Of a stretch of DNA of 64,000 bases, positions 17,843 through 28,452 are shown piece after piece. Where the stretch lies: positions 47,314 to 111,313 of the forward strand of contig NZ_KI519477.1 in assembly GCF_000482725.1 (NCBI RefSeq), written 5' to 3'. The translations under genes were made by a program, and so were the position numbers. The DNA comes from Psychromonas arctica DSM 14288 (GTDB taxonomy: Bacteria > Pseudomonadota > Gammaproteobacteria > Enterobacterales > Psychromonadaceae). The first letter of the stretch is position 1. Each line of letters starts with the position of its first letter. The notes beneath the pieces are model-generated. The model had not been told where the DNA came from and searched no databases. It saw only the letters and a program-made list of their open reading frames with translations.

Positions 17843-19243
17843 ATGGCGGATAGACCTGCTTTTACTAAACAAAAAAATAAAACGCATTCACCAATCAAAA
17901 CGGTTCCGCACTCTTTTGAAGCCGAACAAGCGGTCATTGGCGGTTTATTATTAGACAATGATACTTGGTCAGATGTTTCTGAACGCGTTGTTGACCGTGA
18001 TTTTTATACACGTGCACATCGCCTTATTTTTTCAACCATTGAAAAACTAAGCAGTAATGATATTCCCGTAGATATCGTTACGCTGTCAGAAAAACTCGAA
18101 GATACACAGGAATTAGAAGGCATTGGTGGCATTGCTTATTTAGCAGAGCTGTTACAGAACACGCCAAGTGCAGCTAACATCAATAACTATGCGGATATTG
18201 TTCGTGAGCGCGCGATTGTTAGAGAATTAATTGGTGTTGCCAATGATATTGCAGAAGCTGGCTATGACACAGAAGGCCGTGATAGTGCTGAACTACTAGA
18301 TTTTGCAGAAACAAAAGTATTCCAAATTGCGGAGGCTAGAAATAATCAAAATGAAGGTCCGCAAGCGATTAAAGACATCCTCAAAGAAACAGTCGCAAAA
18401 ATTGATGATTTATGTAAAAACCCTCGCGATGGTATTACCGGATTGTCCTCTGGTTATAACGATTTAGACCAAATGACCACGGGCTTCCAACCCGGCGATT
18501 TGATTATTGTAGCAGCGCGTCCATCAATGGGAAAAACGACCTTTGCCATGAACTTAGCGGAACATGCGGCCCTTAATGCAGACAAGCCAACCATTATTTT
18601 CTCACTAGAGATGCCTTCAGACCAAATCATGAATCGTATGTTGGCTTCTTTAGGGCGTATAGATCAAGGTAAAATTCGTACCGGTCAATTAGATGAAAAC
18701 GATTGGGCTTCATTATCTTCTACTATGTCTATTTTATTAGACCGCGGTAAAATGTTTATTGATGATAGCTCTGGTTTAACACCAACGGAATTACGTTCAC
18801 GGGCGCGTCGTATTGCACGTGACCACGGAGGGGTTAGCATGATCATGGTCGATTATTTACAATTAATGCGTGTCCCTTCTTTAAGTGAAAACCGTACCTT
18901 AGAAATTTCTGAAATTTCACGCTCTTTAAAAGCATTAGCTAAAGAGTTACGTTGCCCGGTTATTGCCTTATCTCAGTTAAACCGTGGTCTTGAGCAACGT
19001 GCTGATAAGCGCCCTATTAACTCAGACTTACGTGAATCAGGTGCGATCGAGCAAGATGCTGATTTAATTATGTTTATTTATCGAGATGAAGTTTATCACG
19101 AAGACAGTGAGCACAAAGGCATTGCTGAAATTATCATTGGTAAACAACGTAACGGGCCAATTGGTAAGATACGCTTAACGTTCCAAGGGCGTTATTCTCG
19201 TTTTGATGATTACACCGGCACTGCTTATCATGGTGATGAATAG
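17843..19243 (+). CDS. dnaB: Replicative DNA helicase DnaB
   Basis: A 466-residue hexameric 5'-3' helicase (E. coli 471) that unwinds DNA at the replication fork and recruits primase. The N-terminal DnaB domain begins PHSFEAEQAVIGGLLLDN. The RecA-like C-terminal domain has Walker A ARPSMGKTTFAMN, Walker B MIMVDYLQLM and the arginine-finger/DRESGAIEQDAD-like region (DLRESGAIEQDADLIMF). No intein is present. It follows dgkA by 26 bp and could share its transcript. Confidence 0.97.
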   Translation: MADRPAFTKQKNKTHSPIKTVPHSFEAEQAVIGGLLLDNDTWSDVSERVVDRDFYTRAHRLIFSTIEKLSSNDIPVDIVTLSEKLEDTQELEGIGGIAYLAELLQNTPSAANINNYADIVRERAIVRELIGVANDIAEAGYDTEGRDSAELLDFAETKVFQIAEARNNQNEGPQAIKDILKETVAKIDDLCKNPRDGITGLSSGYNDLDQMTTGFQPGDLIIVAARPSMGKTTFAMNLAEHAALNADKPTIIFSLEMPSDQIMNRMLASLGRIDQGKIRTGQLDENDWASLSSTMSILLDRGKMFIDDSSGLTPTELRSRARRIARDHGGVSMIMVDYLQLMRVPSLSENRTLEISEISRSLKALAKELRCPVIALSQLNRGLEQRADKRPINSDLRESGAIEQDADLIMFIYRDEVYHEDSEHKGIAEIIIGKQRNGPIGKIRLTFQGRYSRFDDYTGTAYHGDE

Positions 19244-19358
19244 TAAAAGTTGATAGCGTCTATGACTAGCCGCTTGAAAAACTACTGAATACGCTCAAGT
19301 TAGACGTGACTTACGCGACAATTAACGGCTTACTTAAATAATTTAGAAAAGGACAACA

Positions 19359-20423
19359 ATGGACAAGTTTGATCAACTATTTGATTTCTCAAATAAAAAG
19401 TTAAGCTTGTACCGTTTTTCATTGCCCCTTAAAAAAACCATCAATTTTAAAGGCCATCATCTAAACACCCGTGAAGGACTGTGGTTAATTGAACACAACC
19501 CACATGGGCAAGATTATATTGGTGAAGTATCGCCATTGCCCGGTTTTAGCCAAGAAACGCTTGCAGCATGTCAAACACAACTAATCAATGCCTTACAAGT
19601 ACGAACTTCAACCAATCAAGACATGTGCAAACAACAAACAAATCATCAACAAGCACATTTGACAACGCCTTTTTTACCGAGTGTCAGCTTTGCTTTATTT
19701 TGTTTACAGCAACGCATTCCTTGGGCATTACAAACACGTAATGTAGCGCAAGATATTACCTTAATTACCATCCCTTTATTGCAAGGTAGCCTAAACGAGA
19801 TCATCAAGCGCTATAGAGAGCTAAATTATCCAGCAACAGTAAAATTGAAAGTAGCGCGTTTATCGGTGGCAGAGGATATCAAAGTGATAAAAAGCCTTAT
19901 TGAACTTAACCCCACTGTTCAGCTACGCTTAGATGCCAATCAGCAATGGACTGCAATTCAATATATCGATTTTCTAAAAACGATTGACTGCAAATGTATT
20001 GATTATATTGAAGAACCAACGCTTTCCATTGAGGATAATATATCTATTTCAACACAATTTAAGGTCTCTATTGCATTAGATGAGAGCTTATTAATATGCC
20101 ATTCATTGCCTACCAGTAACTGCATTAAAGCATTGATCATCAAACCCACATTGATTGGCTATCCTGCTCATATTCAAGCTTTATTAACACACGCACAACA
20201 GCAACAATTAAGTCTTAGCATCAGTGCGAGTTTTGAATCGCCGATCGCGCTGCAGCAGCTGGCTTATCTAGCAAAGCAATGGCAACAACAAACTCAACTA
20301 AAGGTCAGCTTAGGCTTAGACACCTTACACGTTTTCTCTTCCTCTATAAGTTATGCAGTTAAGAATGACTCAGACTTACAAAGGTTCATGACATCTCAGG
20401 CAACTTGTATATGGCACTCTTAA
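19359..20423 (+). CDS. menC: o-Succinylbenzoate synthase
   Basis: A 354-residue enolase-superfamily enzyme that dehydrates SHCHC to o-succinylbenzoate in menaquinone synthesis. Visible catalytic residues are the KLKVA lysine motif, LRLDANQQW (first Asp ligand), IEEPT (Glu) and ALDES (Asp). The fold is otherwise divergent, as usual for MenC. The start ATG at 19359 has AAAAGGA close upstream. The end overlaps the start of menE by 13 bp, so the two are translationally linked. The other men genes are not in the window. Confidence 0.92.
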   Translation: MDKFDQLFDFSNKKLSLYRFSLPLKKTINFKGHHLNTREGLWLIEHNPHGQDYIGEVSPLPGFSQETLAACQTQLINALQVRTSTNQDMCKQQTNHQQAHLTTPFLPSVSFALFCLQQRIPWALQTRNVAQDITLITIPLLQGSLNEIIKRYRELNYPATVKLKVARLSVAEDIKVIKSLIELNPTVQLRLDANQQWTAIQYIDFLKTIDCKCIDYIEEPTLSIEDNISISTQFKVSIALDESLLICHSLPTSNCIKALIIKPTLIGYPAHIQALLTHAQQQQLSLSISASFESPIALQQLAYLAKQWQQQTQLKVSLGLDTLHVFSSSISYAVKNDSDLQRFMTSQATCIWHS

Positions 20424-21892
20424 TTAACCACTGCCCCGTTCGCTGGCATGCTATTTACCATAGTCACTTGACTGCACTGCAATATGATCAACAGTCGATC
20501 ACTTATCAGCAGTTAGATCAACTATTATGCGCATTGCAAGAGCAACTACTGACACAAATTGACCTAAACACTCAACCGTCAATGATCAGACTTGCTTGTG
20601 TCGCCAGTAACAGCATTGAGTTGCTATTAATGCAATTATTATGCGTACGAACAGGCTGGCTATTTTGTCCGCTAAATCCGCGTTTTACCACTACTGAGAT
20701 TGCACAAAGGTTGGCAGTATTAAATACACCTTACTGTTGGATTGAGAATGCGCAAGCTACAGATTTCCTATCTGCCTCGTTACCTCAATTACAGATAGAT
20801 TTTGAATTACTGCTATCAAATCTGCACCAACAGGCATCATATTCTATTACAACAAATATCCCTTCTTCCGCAGTAAAGCTCGCACCTTTACTGATTGAAC
20901 CAGAACAAGCTTGTAATATTATTTTTACTTCTGGTAGCAGTGGCTTTCCTAAAGCTATTGTCCATAATTATCGTAATCACTTTTTCAGCGCACAAGGCTC
21001 ACAAACGCTGATCCCTCTTGCCCCACAGGACCACAACTTATTATCGTTACCACTATTTCATATTGGTGGTTATGCAACGGTATTACGAACCATTATTGCA
21101 GGTGCATGCATACACCTAACAACTGCTCCATTAACAGTTGCCTTATTACAGCAACACAGGATCACACACTTATCCCTAGTTTCAACGCAATTGATCCGCT
21201 TATTGGCAGATTCATTATTTAACGCCAAGCAATGCAGCATCAAACATGTTTTATTAGGTGGAAGTGCTTTTTCAGAAGCGCACCTAGTAGCGTTAGCCGC
21301 ACGCGGGTTTCACTATCACTTAAGTTACGGCAGTACTGAAATGACCTCGCAAGTTGCCACCTCAGAGAACAATAGTCAGCTGCAGGTTTTGCCATATAGA
21401 GAAATAAAGATACACAAAGGTGAAATCTATATTACTGGCAAAACAAGATTTGTTGGGTATTTCCAAGATAATGCAATACATAAAATTGCAGCAGAAGAAT
21501 GGGTTGCAAGTGGTGACTTAGGCACTCTGAACAAACATCAATTATCCATTATAGGGCGTAAAGATAGGCAATTTATTAGTGGTGGAGAAAATATTCAGCC
21601 GGAAGAGATAGAGCGAGTATGTTTACAATATAGTCGTGTTAAACAAGCTTATATTTGTCCCACCAAGGATCAACAATATGGGCAGCGCATTGCCCTTTTT
21701 GTATTATTTTCAGACTCGACTCAATTTGATCTAGATTGTCAGCAACTTAAACATTACCTTGGCCAACAACTGATCGGTTATAAACAACCAGATCATTATC
21801 TTGCTTGGCCTTTGCAATTAGCAAATAACCAAGCATTAAAAGTACCCAAACAAGTTTTCACAGACAGCTTAAGTAAGCAAGGACTAACCTAA
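20411..21892 (+). CDS. menE: o-Succinylbenzoate--CoA ligase
   Basis: A 493-residue ANL-superfamily enzyme that activates o-succinylbenzoate with ATP and CoA, the step after MenC. The AMP-binding P-loop IFTSGSSGFPKAIVHNY, the YGSTEMTSQ A5 motif, the SGDLG A7 and GRKDRQFISGGENIQPEEIE A8 region are all seen. The ATG at 20411 lies inside the end of menC; a TTG at 20405 is a less likely start. The stop overlaps that of the convergent GGDEF gene by 9 bp, leaving no room for a separate terminator. Confidence 0.93.
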   Translation: MALLINHCPVRWHAIYHSHLTALQYDQQSITYQQLDQLLCALQEQLLTQIDLNTQPSMIRLACVASNSIELLLMQLLCVRTGWLFCPLNPRFTTTEIAQRLAVLNTPYCWIENAQATDFLSASLPQLQIDFELLLSNLHQQASYSITTNIPSSAVKLAPLLIEPEQACNIIFTSGSSGFPKAIVHNYRNHFFSAQGSQTLIPLAPQDHNLLSLPLFHIGGYATVLRTIIAGACIHLTTAPLTVALLQQHRITHLSLVSTQLIRLLADSLFNAKQCSIKHVLLGGSAFSEAHLVALAARGFHYHLSYGSTEMTSQVATSENNSQLQVLPYREIKIHKGEIYITGKTRFVGYFQDNAIHKIAAEEWVASGDLGTLNKHQLSIIGRKDRQFISGGENIQPEEIERVCLQYSRVKQAYICPTKDQQYGQRIALFVLFSDSTQFDLDCQQLKHYLGQQLIGYKQPDHYLAWPLQLANNQALKVPKQVFTDSLSKQGLT

Positions 21893-24154
21893 AGTACGTT
21901 TGATACTATGCTCATATACCAATTGTTCTGCATCATTGATTAAGGACAATAAATCAGTATGATTTTCTTTTTTATACTCAACAATTCCGGTATCAATCAC
22001 TAAACGACTTTTTCTAATGGAGCTTGAATTAAACTTTTTAACGTTATTGTCTAAGCGAGGAAACAACCCAGTATCAGTAATATGATATTCACTATCTGTC
22101 ATTAAAATAACAAATTCATCGCCACCAATACGCGCTACTAAATCGGTTTCTCTAAAGGTGTCAGTCAATATTTTTGCAAAAGATATTAATAATTGATCTC
22201 CTTCTGCTTCACCATGATCTAAATTAACCTTAGTCATGCCAATGACATCAATATATAGAGCAAAGAAAGGTTTGTTAGCACGTTGGCTTAAACGGAAATA
22301 ATTTTCTCCGGCACTGACAATACCACGATGGTTTAATAAGCCGGTTAGTTCGTCGGTTAGCATCAATTCATAATTTTTATCTAATAATGATTTATCAACG
22401 GTAATATCACGGGTGATTTCAATAATCCCTTGAATTTGCTTTTCTGTTGAATAATAGGGATGCTGAATAACTTCATAGGTTCGTGCCTCGCCTGTTGCAG
22501 TATATTTAATAGTTTCTATGCGATGCACTTGCTCTGTATTCTTAGTTTTTAGTAGAGGACACACACTTTTATTACATTGCAAACACGTAAATAGAGCATC
22601 ACAGTCTGTATCTAATAAATCATCCACTTGATGCCCGCTTAATTGTGCCAACACTTTATTGACAAAAGTAGTGCGTCCTTGAAGGTTAAAAATACGCACG
22701 CCTAATGGTAATAAATCCATAAATTGCGTTTGATCGAATACGGATGATTTTAAAGATTGATTGAGTGATTTACGGTCAGTAATATCTTTAATGTAACCAA
22801 TATAACCAATCATTTCTTTACTCAATTGCGAATTTGCATAATAGAAAATCTTATAACTTGAAGGATCATTTTCTTTTAATTTCTCGGGTTCTACTTCAAT
22901 GCAACCACCGGCTTGATTAATATCCGCAATAGACATGGTTAAGGCTTCAGGTTCAATTGCTGTCCCCTGTTTTTTATCTAATAACTGCGCTCTAGTAAGA
23001 TTAAAGAAACGATAAAACGCTTTATTAGCAACAATATATTCATTATTAAAGCCTTTAACAAAAATAGGGAAAGGTAAACCATCTAAAAAACACTGGTAGC
23101 GTAATTGCAACCGACTCAGAGCCATACACTTTCTAATGGCATACGCTAACGTTAATAGCAACATCAATAATAGAATAACTGTGATCGCATATCGATCAGA
23201 TTGCGAAATATACAACTTCATCATCGGAGAAAAAGTGAATACGCCACCTACCGCATAACCACGCGTATCATGAACTGGCATAAAAACAGCAATGCCATCT
23301 TGTCCTGCAATACGAGTATTGACTGAAAAGCGTTTCAATTGCATTAGTTTTGTTTCTTCTGCTAGGCTTAAGCTCTGCTTTAATTGCGCCAAATTAGCCG
23401 CACTTAGCTGTCCCAATGCAAAGTTTGATTTGTTTTCGTTGATGCCAATATAAAAAGCATCAGAAAAGGCCGTTTCTTGATATAACTTAGCTTTTTGTTG
23501 GGTCGATAAGAGTGGTCTTTTTGCTAACAAATATTGCGATTTGACTTCGCTAGTTGCTGTTAATATTTGTTTCATTGCAGTTAATGGCATAGCAACTTCT
23601 ACCACTGCGATGAAACTATTATTGCGATTAAAAACAGGAAAAAAGTAGCTATATAGATAACGACCATTTTTCAAGGACAAACCAAATGACGCCTCTTTAC
23701 TTTGTAATACCTTTCTCAAGGTTGTATTGTCGACGTTATTTTTATTACTTGGTTCTGTAAATTTTTGCAATGTTAACAACGATTCACCATTACTGAGATA
23801 CACCTGTTGATGTTCAAAATATTGGAGACTGCTACGAAATAAAGGATGTAATTTTTCATACAAGCTTTGCTTAATCGAGGCTAAAACTTGAGGGGCGTTT
23901 ATATTGTTATTTGCCTTTTCTATTAAGGGTAAAATCGCTTCATTATGATATTGTAAAGTATACAGTAAGCTAGCATTAGACTTCACTTGAGCTAATGCAG
24001 AGACGTAACTATTGTATACTGCACGCTCAACTAATTGACGTTGTTGTTTTTGGCTTTGATCATTGGACATGAACAGAAAAATAGAAGTGATTAAGATGAC
24101 AATGAGTACCACAAAAATAAAGTCAGAAGAGTGGAAACGCTTTGCTCTTAACAT
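21884..24154 (-). CDS. Membrane PAS-GGDEF diguanylate cyclase
   Basis: A 756-residue sensor enzyme predicted to make cyclic di-GMP. A membrane helix near residues 13-30 and a second near 322-342 bracket a periplasmic sensing region of about 290 residues. Two PAS domains follow (about 350-460 and 470-590). The C-terminal cyclase has an intact GGDEF motif at about 677-681 with an RETD inhibitory site five residues before it, so product inhibition is likely. The second PAS holds a cysteine cluster, CDALFTCLQCNKSVCPLL. No EAL domain is present. The frame is open to a GTG at 24214, but the ATG at 24154 gives a more typical membrane topology. It could regulate the pili encoded nearby, but that is inference. 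Confidence 0.88.
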   Translation of the reverse strand: MLRAKRFHSSDFIFVVLIVILITSIFLFMSNDQSQKQQRQLVERAVYNSYVSALAQVKSNASLLYTLQYHNEAILPLIEKANNNINAPQVLASIKQSLYEKLHPLFRSSLQYFEHQQVYLSNGESLLTLQKFTEPSNKNNVDNTTLRKVLQSKEASFGLSLKNGRYLYSYFFPVFNRNNSFIAVVEVAMPLTAMKQILTATSEVKSQYLLAKRPLLSTQQKAKLYQETAFSDAFYIGINENKSNFALGQLSAANLAQLKQSLSLAEETKLMQLKRFSVNTRIAGQDGIAVFMPVHDTRGYAVGGVFTFSPMMKLYISQSDRYAITVILLLMLLLTLAYAIRKCMALSRLQLRYQCFLDGLPFPIFVKGFNNEYIVANKAFYRFFNLTRAQLLDKKQGTAIEPEALTMSIADINQAGGCIEVEPEKLKENDPSSYKIFYYANSQLSKEMIGYIGYIKDITDRKSLNQSLKSSVFDQTQFMDLLPLGVRIFNLQGRTTFVNKVLAQLSGHQVDDLLDTDCDALFTCLQCNKSVCPLLKTKNTEQVHRIETIKYTATGEARTYEVIQHPYYSTEKQIQGIIEITRDITVDKSLLDKNYELMLTDELTGLLNHRGIVSAGENYFRLSQRANKPFFALYIDVIGMTKVNLDHGEAEGDQLLISFAKILTDTFRETDLVARIGGDEFVILMTDSEYHITDTGLFPRLDNNVKKFNSSSIRKSRLVIDTGIVEYKKENHTDLLSLINDAEQLVYEHSIKRTLG

Positions 24155-24475
24155 GGTAAACCCAAATAAATATACAAAAATTAATAATGAGTATATATCA
24201 ATTAGACTAGGCACAGTTGATATTTTAAGGGTGTTTTCGAAGCAATTAAACCACTGTCAGGTAATGACTCTTTAACAACAGATGATAACGGCATCATTAT
24301 AAAAAGTACAAATGGCTAAAAATACTTCAATATTTTTCGCTAAAAGCCTATTAAGCTTAACCTTCAACAAAAGTAATGACAAAAGACTAATCAACACAAT
24401 AAGATTCAAAGACATAATAGGTATTTCTAATATTATTCGTTAGAATCATACCTCCCCGATAGCAGAGAGCAGTTT
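24155..24475. other. Divergent intergenic region before lpxL (321 bp)
   Basis: AT-rich region between the GGDEF gene and lpxL; its first 60 bp may be coding if the GTG start is used. A bulged hairpin, AGGTATTTCTAA (24419-24430) with TTAGAATCATACCT (24440-24453), lies about 22 bp before the lpxL start. No small gene was recognised. Confidence 0.45.
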
Positions 24476-25396
24476 ATGGATATTTACAAATTAAAATCTA
24501 GCTTTATTCACCCAAGATATTGGTTAGCTTGGATAGGGATCTTAATTCTCTTTTTATCATCATTATTGCCTTATTCAACAATATTGAATATCGGTAAATA
24601 CCTAGGGCGACTAGCGATCCCTTTTGCTAAAAAACGATTTCATACTGCACGTCGTAATATTGAATTATGTTTTCCTGAACTGACACCAGAACAAGTTGAT
24701 CAGAAAGTAAAAACTAACTTCGAAAATACTGGTATTGCTTTATTAGAAATGGGCATGGCTTGGTTTTGGCCAAGTTGGCGTGTACGCGGTTTACTAACTG
24801 TGCGAGGCATTGAACATCTAAAACAAGCCACGCGACAAGGTAACGGTATTATCTTTTTGGGCGCACATTTTTTAACTTTAGAAATGGGCGCACGTGCATT
24901 AGGCTTGATTCACCCAAGTTATGCAGTGTATAGAAAAAATAGTAACGAAGTCTTAGATTATTGGTTTTACTGGGGACGTATGCGAGAGCATAAAGCCATG
25001 CTAGATCGCAAAGATTTTAAAGCGATGTTACGCGTATTAAAAACTGGACAGGCATTATGGTACGCGCCCGACCATGATTATGGTCGACACAAAAGCAGTA
25101 TATTTGCACCCTTTTTCGATGTAGAGAATGCCAACACAGTATCTGGCACAAGTACGTTAGCTCGCGTTAAAAATAGTGTTGTTATTCCAGTATTTTTAAA
25201 GCGTTTACCTGGTTCAGAGGGCTATGAGTTAATTTTTTATGAGGCGTTAAGTGACTTTCCAAGCCAGGATTTAAAGGCTGATACCACTTATACTAATCAA
25301 CAGATAGAGCGCATGGTTAGCGAGTGTGATGATCAATATATGTGGTTACACCGTCGCTTTAAGACCCGACCAGAGGGAGAACCTTCGGTCTATTAA
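24476..25396 (+). CDS. lpxL: Lipid A lauroyl-type acyltransferase
   Basis: A 306-residue inner-membrane enzyme (E. coli LpxL 306) that adds a secondary acyl chain to Kdo2-lipid IVA. One N-terminal membrane anchor (about 17-35) precedes the acyltransferase domain with the HFLTLE HX4E catalytic motif and the APDHDYG segment. The C-terminal end YMWLHRRFKTRPEG is almost the same as in E. coli LpxL. The cold-induced paralogue LpxP cannot be excluded from sequence alone. It is convergent with glnE, with a shared terminator between them. Confidence 0.9.
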   Translation: MDIYKLKSSFIHPRYWLAWIGILILFLSSLLPYSTILNIGKYLGRLAIPFAKKRFHTARRNIELCFPELTPEQVDQKVKTNFENTGIALLEMGMAWFWPSWRVRGLLTVRGIEHLKQATRQGNGIIFLGAHFLTLEMGARALGLIHPSYAVYRKNSNEVLDYWFYWGRMREHKAMLDRKDFKAMLRVLKTGQALWYAPDHDYGRHKSSIFAPFFDVENANTVSGTSTLARVKNSVVIPVFLKRLPGSEGYELIFYEALSDFPSQDLKADTTYTNQQIERMVSECDDQYMWLHRRFKTRPEGEPSVY

Positions 25397-25430
25397 TAGC
25401 ACTTGTGAATAAAGCTTGATAAATACACGA

Positions 25431-25475
25431 ATAAAGGCGAGTTGCGTTACAAAGCAATCTCGCCTTTATTTTTAT
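25431..25475. terminator. Terminator between lpxL and glnE
   Basis: ATAAAGGCGAGTTGC (25431-25445) pairs with GCAATCTCGCCTTTAT (one bulge), followed by a T-rich tail on the plus strand. A-rich sequence on the other side makes it a likely bidirectional terminator for the convergent genes. Confidence 0.85.
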
Positions 25476-25596
25476 CCCTCTTAGTTCGCCGATCCCTCTG
25501 CGTCTTGATTTATTTTAAAAACATTAGCTGTGCCAAAAACCAGCTACTAATTTAATCTAAAACAAGATGTTAGCTTAATCCAAAAAAAACACTGAC

Positions 25597-28452
25597 TTAG
25601 TCTAAAAAAAGTTGCTCCCATACGGCAATGACAGCATTGCGATCTTCGACTAATTGATCTATATGTGTAATACGTTTCTTTTTACCCAAGCTTAAACGAT
25701 GGGCCGCATCTCGAATATGGCAGTAGGCATCAATTAATTGTTTTGCTTGCAACTCAGTTAATAACCCAAGCTGTTCGCAAGCAGCAAAAATGCGCAAATT
25801 ATCCGACCACTCTGTTAAACGCTCAGGGAACTCACTGGCATGAGCTAGCACCAGATACTGTGCGATAAACTCAATATCGACCATCCCCCCAGGAGACTGC
25901 TTAAGATCAAACTCCTGACTTTCAGCACGATTCAAATGATCACGCATTTTAGCACGCATCTCTGATACGTCTTTTTTTAACAGCTGTTGATCTCGCGTTT
26001 GACTTAATATTTCTGCCCGTATTTGCGTGAACTCTTGCTGCATAATGCTATCAATAAACACTGGGCGAGCGCGGACCAAGGCTTGATGCTCCCATGTCCA
26101 TGCATTTTCTTTTAAATAGCGATGAAACCCAGCCATACCTGCGACAAGCGCCCCAGAATCGCCAGATGGACGCAAACGCATATCTATTTCATACAAGATG
26201 CCAGAATTAGTACGAGAGCTAAATAAGTGAATAATACGTTGCGCTAAACGGAAATAAAATAACTGATTATCGATACTCCGAGAGCCGTTGGTTACTCCTG
26301 ATATATTAGTATCATGTAAAAATACCACGTCTAGATCTGACTCATAGCCAAGCTCTAAACCGCCCATTTTACCATAACCAATAACAGCAAACCCCTTACG
26401 GTCAGTGCCCGCAACATTACTTGGTATACCAAATTTTTCAGTGATTTGAGCCCAAGCTATTTGCACCACATACTCAAGAATAGCCTCACTTAAACAAGTT
26501 AGATGATCACTTACCTGGGGTAATTTAATCCCCTTTGCAATATCAGCGGTGGCAATATGTAAAAATTGCATCTGTTTAAATTGACGCAACGCTTCCATTT
26601 GCTGTTCCATATCCTCTTCAGGAATACGCAACATAAACTGCTGTAACTCGCTTCTATAGTTACTTAACTCAGTTGGATGATAGAGTTTTTGAGGGTCTAA
26701 CAACTCATCCAGTAAGATAGGATGGCGTGCCAACTGTGCTGACACTCGAGGACTGGCTGAACATAATTTCAATAACTGATTTAGAGCCCCCTCATTTTCA
26801 TTTAATAACTCCAAATAAGCAGTACGGCGCATAATATTTAAAATCAAATGATGAATGCGTTCAAAAAGACTGTCCGGATGAGTAAAGGCACAAGTTAAAG
26901 CAATAATTCTTGGTAATAATTTATCAATTGTCTCTTGTCCTCTTGGGCCAATCGGACGGCGACTAATATCTTCTTTTAAAGAGACAATCATTTTTGAAAA
27001 TGCTGCAACTTGCTTAGCGGACTTGCTGCTTTGTTTAATATGTTTACTTAAAATAGGCTCAATTTCTTCACTAGAAAGCTGCAACTCCCACAATTCAACA
27101 AACTCTTCTTGTGGTTCATTTTGTTGCTCATCAGATTCTCCAATAACCCAATTGAACTCCTTATGTACGTTTTCCATTACTTGATTTAAGCGTGCATAAA
27201 AACTTTCCCAGTCTTCAAACTTCATGACTTTAATTAAGCGTAGCTTATCTAATTCGTTATTCGGTAAGGTCTGCGTTTGCTGATCGCCAATTTGCTGCAA
27301 TACATTTTCCACTGCACGTAAAAAATGATATGAATCTAATAAACAAGCAACCCTATCCGCCGGCAATACCTCTGTTTCTGCAATCACTTTTAAGGTTTGT
27401 TGTAACCCTTTGCATTGCAATTGCAAATCCCTTCCACCGTGAATAAGCTGAAAGGCTTGCGCAACAAATTCAATTTCGCGGATCCCGCCCATACCCAATT
27501 TTATATTATCTTTTAAACCTTTACGACGCACTTCAGCACTGATCATTGCTTTCATTTTTCGTAATGATTCAATGGCACTAAAATCAATATAACGCCTAAA
27601 TACAAAGGGCCTAAGCATCGCTTCAAGCTCTCGCTTATAGGCTCCTTCTTTGCCTAAAACACGCGCTTTGACCATCGCATAGCGTTCCCATTCTCGACCA
27701 TGAGTTTGATAATAGTCTTCAATAGAATTAAAGGTTGTTACCAATGGCCCAGACTCACCAAAAGGACGTAAACGCATATCCACACGATATACGAAACCAT
27801 CAACGGTTATTTGGTGTAATGCTGCAATTAAACGTTGCCCTAATTTAGTGAAAAATGCAGAGTTTTCAATAACCCGTCGCCCGCCTTCGGTTTGGCCGCG
27901 TTCAGGGTAAGAAAAGATAAGGTCAATATCAGAAGAGAAGTTGAGTTCTTTACCACCTAACTTACCCATGGCAAAAATATACATGGTTTGTTGCTCACCT
28001 GACTCCCCGATTGGCGTACCTTGCTCTTGGCATTGCAACTGATATAACCAATTTAAGCTTTGTAAAATTAACTGATCAGCTAATAATGAAATGTGGATAA
28101 AACTTTCCTGTAAAGTACTTAGGTTTAAGAGCTCTCGCCAAGCAATCACCACCATATGCTTACGCCTAAAAAAACGTAATGTTTGGTGTAATTGCCCTTC
28201 ATTTTCAATCTCTGACAGAGCAGTTTTTAGTTCTATTATCAGTTGTTCAGTACGATCCGCTGTAGTTAATAAATTACTTTCAAATAAGCAGGGAATAAGA
28301 GTTGGTTGCTTTATTAAAGATTCAGCAACAAAATCACTTAATGCAAAGACTTCATGTAATTGCTGAGTGTGCTCTTTACTTAAACTCGATAAATCAAAAC
28401 GTTCACCAAGTTGCTGTATATATTTTTGTGCTACTTCGTTTAATAAAGACAT
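25597..28452 (-). CDS. glnE: Glutamine synthetase adenylyltransferase/adenylyl-removing enzyme
   Basis: A 951-residue bifunctional enzyme (E. coli 946) that adds or removes AMP on glutamine synthetase under control of PII. Both nucleotidyltransferase halves are intact: the N-terminal adenylyl-removing domain with MGKLGGKELNFSSDIDLIF (about 165-185) and the C-terminal adenylyltransferase domain with GKMGGLELGYESDLDVVFLH (about 695-715). The PII-responsive middle region is full length. It sets nitrogen flow, and in E. coli lies next to ygiF, which is found 4 kb away here. Confidence 0.97.
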   Translation of the reverse strand: MSLLNEVAQKYIQQLGERFDLSSLSKEHTQQLHEVFALSDFVAESLIKQPTLIPCLFESNLLTTADRTEQLIIELKTALSEIENEGQLHQTLRFFRRKHMVVIAWRELLNLSTLQESFIHISLLADQLILQSLNWLYQLQCQEQGTPIGESGEQQTMYIFAMGKLGGKELNFSSDIDLIFSYPERGQTEGGRRVIENSAFFTKLGQRLIAALHQITVDGFVYRVDMRLRPFGESGPLVTTFNSIEDYYQTHGREWERYAMVKARVLGKEGAYKRELEAMLRPFVFRRYIDFSAIESLRKMKAMISAEVRRKGLKDNIKLGMGGIREIEFVAQAFQLIHGGRDLQLQCKGLQQTLKVIAETEVLPADRVACLLDSYHFLRAVENVLQQIGDQQTQTLPNNELDKLRLIKVMKFEDWESFYARLNQVMENVHKEFNWVIGESDEQQNEPQEEFVELWELQLSSEEIEPILSKHIKQSSKSAKQVAAFSKMIVSLKEDISRRPIGPRGQETIDKLLPRIIALTCAFTHPDSLFERIHHLILNIMRRTAYLELLNENEGALNQLLKLCSASPRVSAQLARHPILLDELLDPQKLYHPTELSNYRSELQQFMLRIPEEDMEQQMEALRQFKQMQFLHIATADIAKGIKLPQVSDHLTCLSEAILEYVVQIAWAQITEKFGIPSNVAGTDRKGFAVIGYGKMGGLELGYESDLDVVFLHDTNISGVTNGSRSIDNQLFYFRLAQRIIHLFSSRTNSGILYEIDMRLRPSGDSGALVAGMAGFHRYLKENAWTWEHQALVRARPVFIDSIMQQEFTQIRAEILSQTRDQQLLKKDVSEMRAKMRDHLNRAESQEFDLKQSPGGMVDIEFIAQYLVLAHASEFPERLTEWSDNLRIFAACEQLGLLTELQAKQLIDAYCHIRDAAHRLSLGKKKRITHIDQLVEDRNAVIAVWEQLFLD

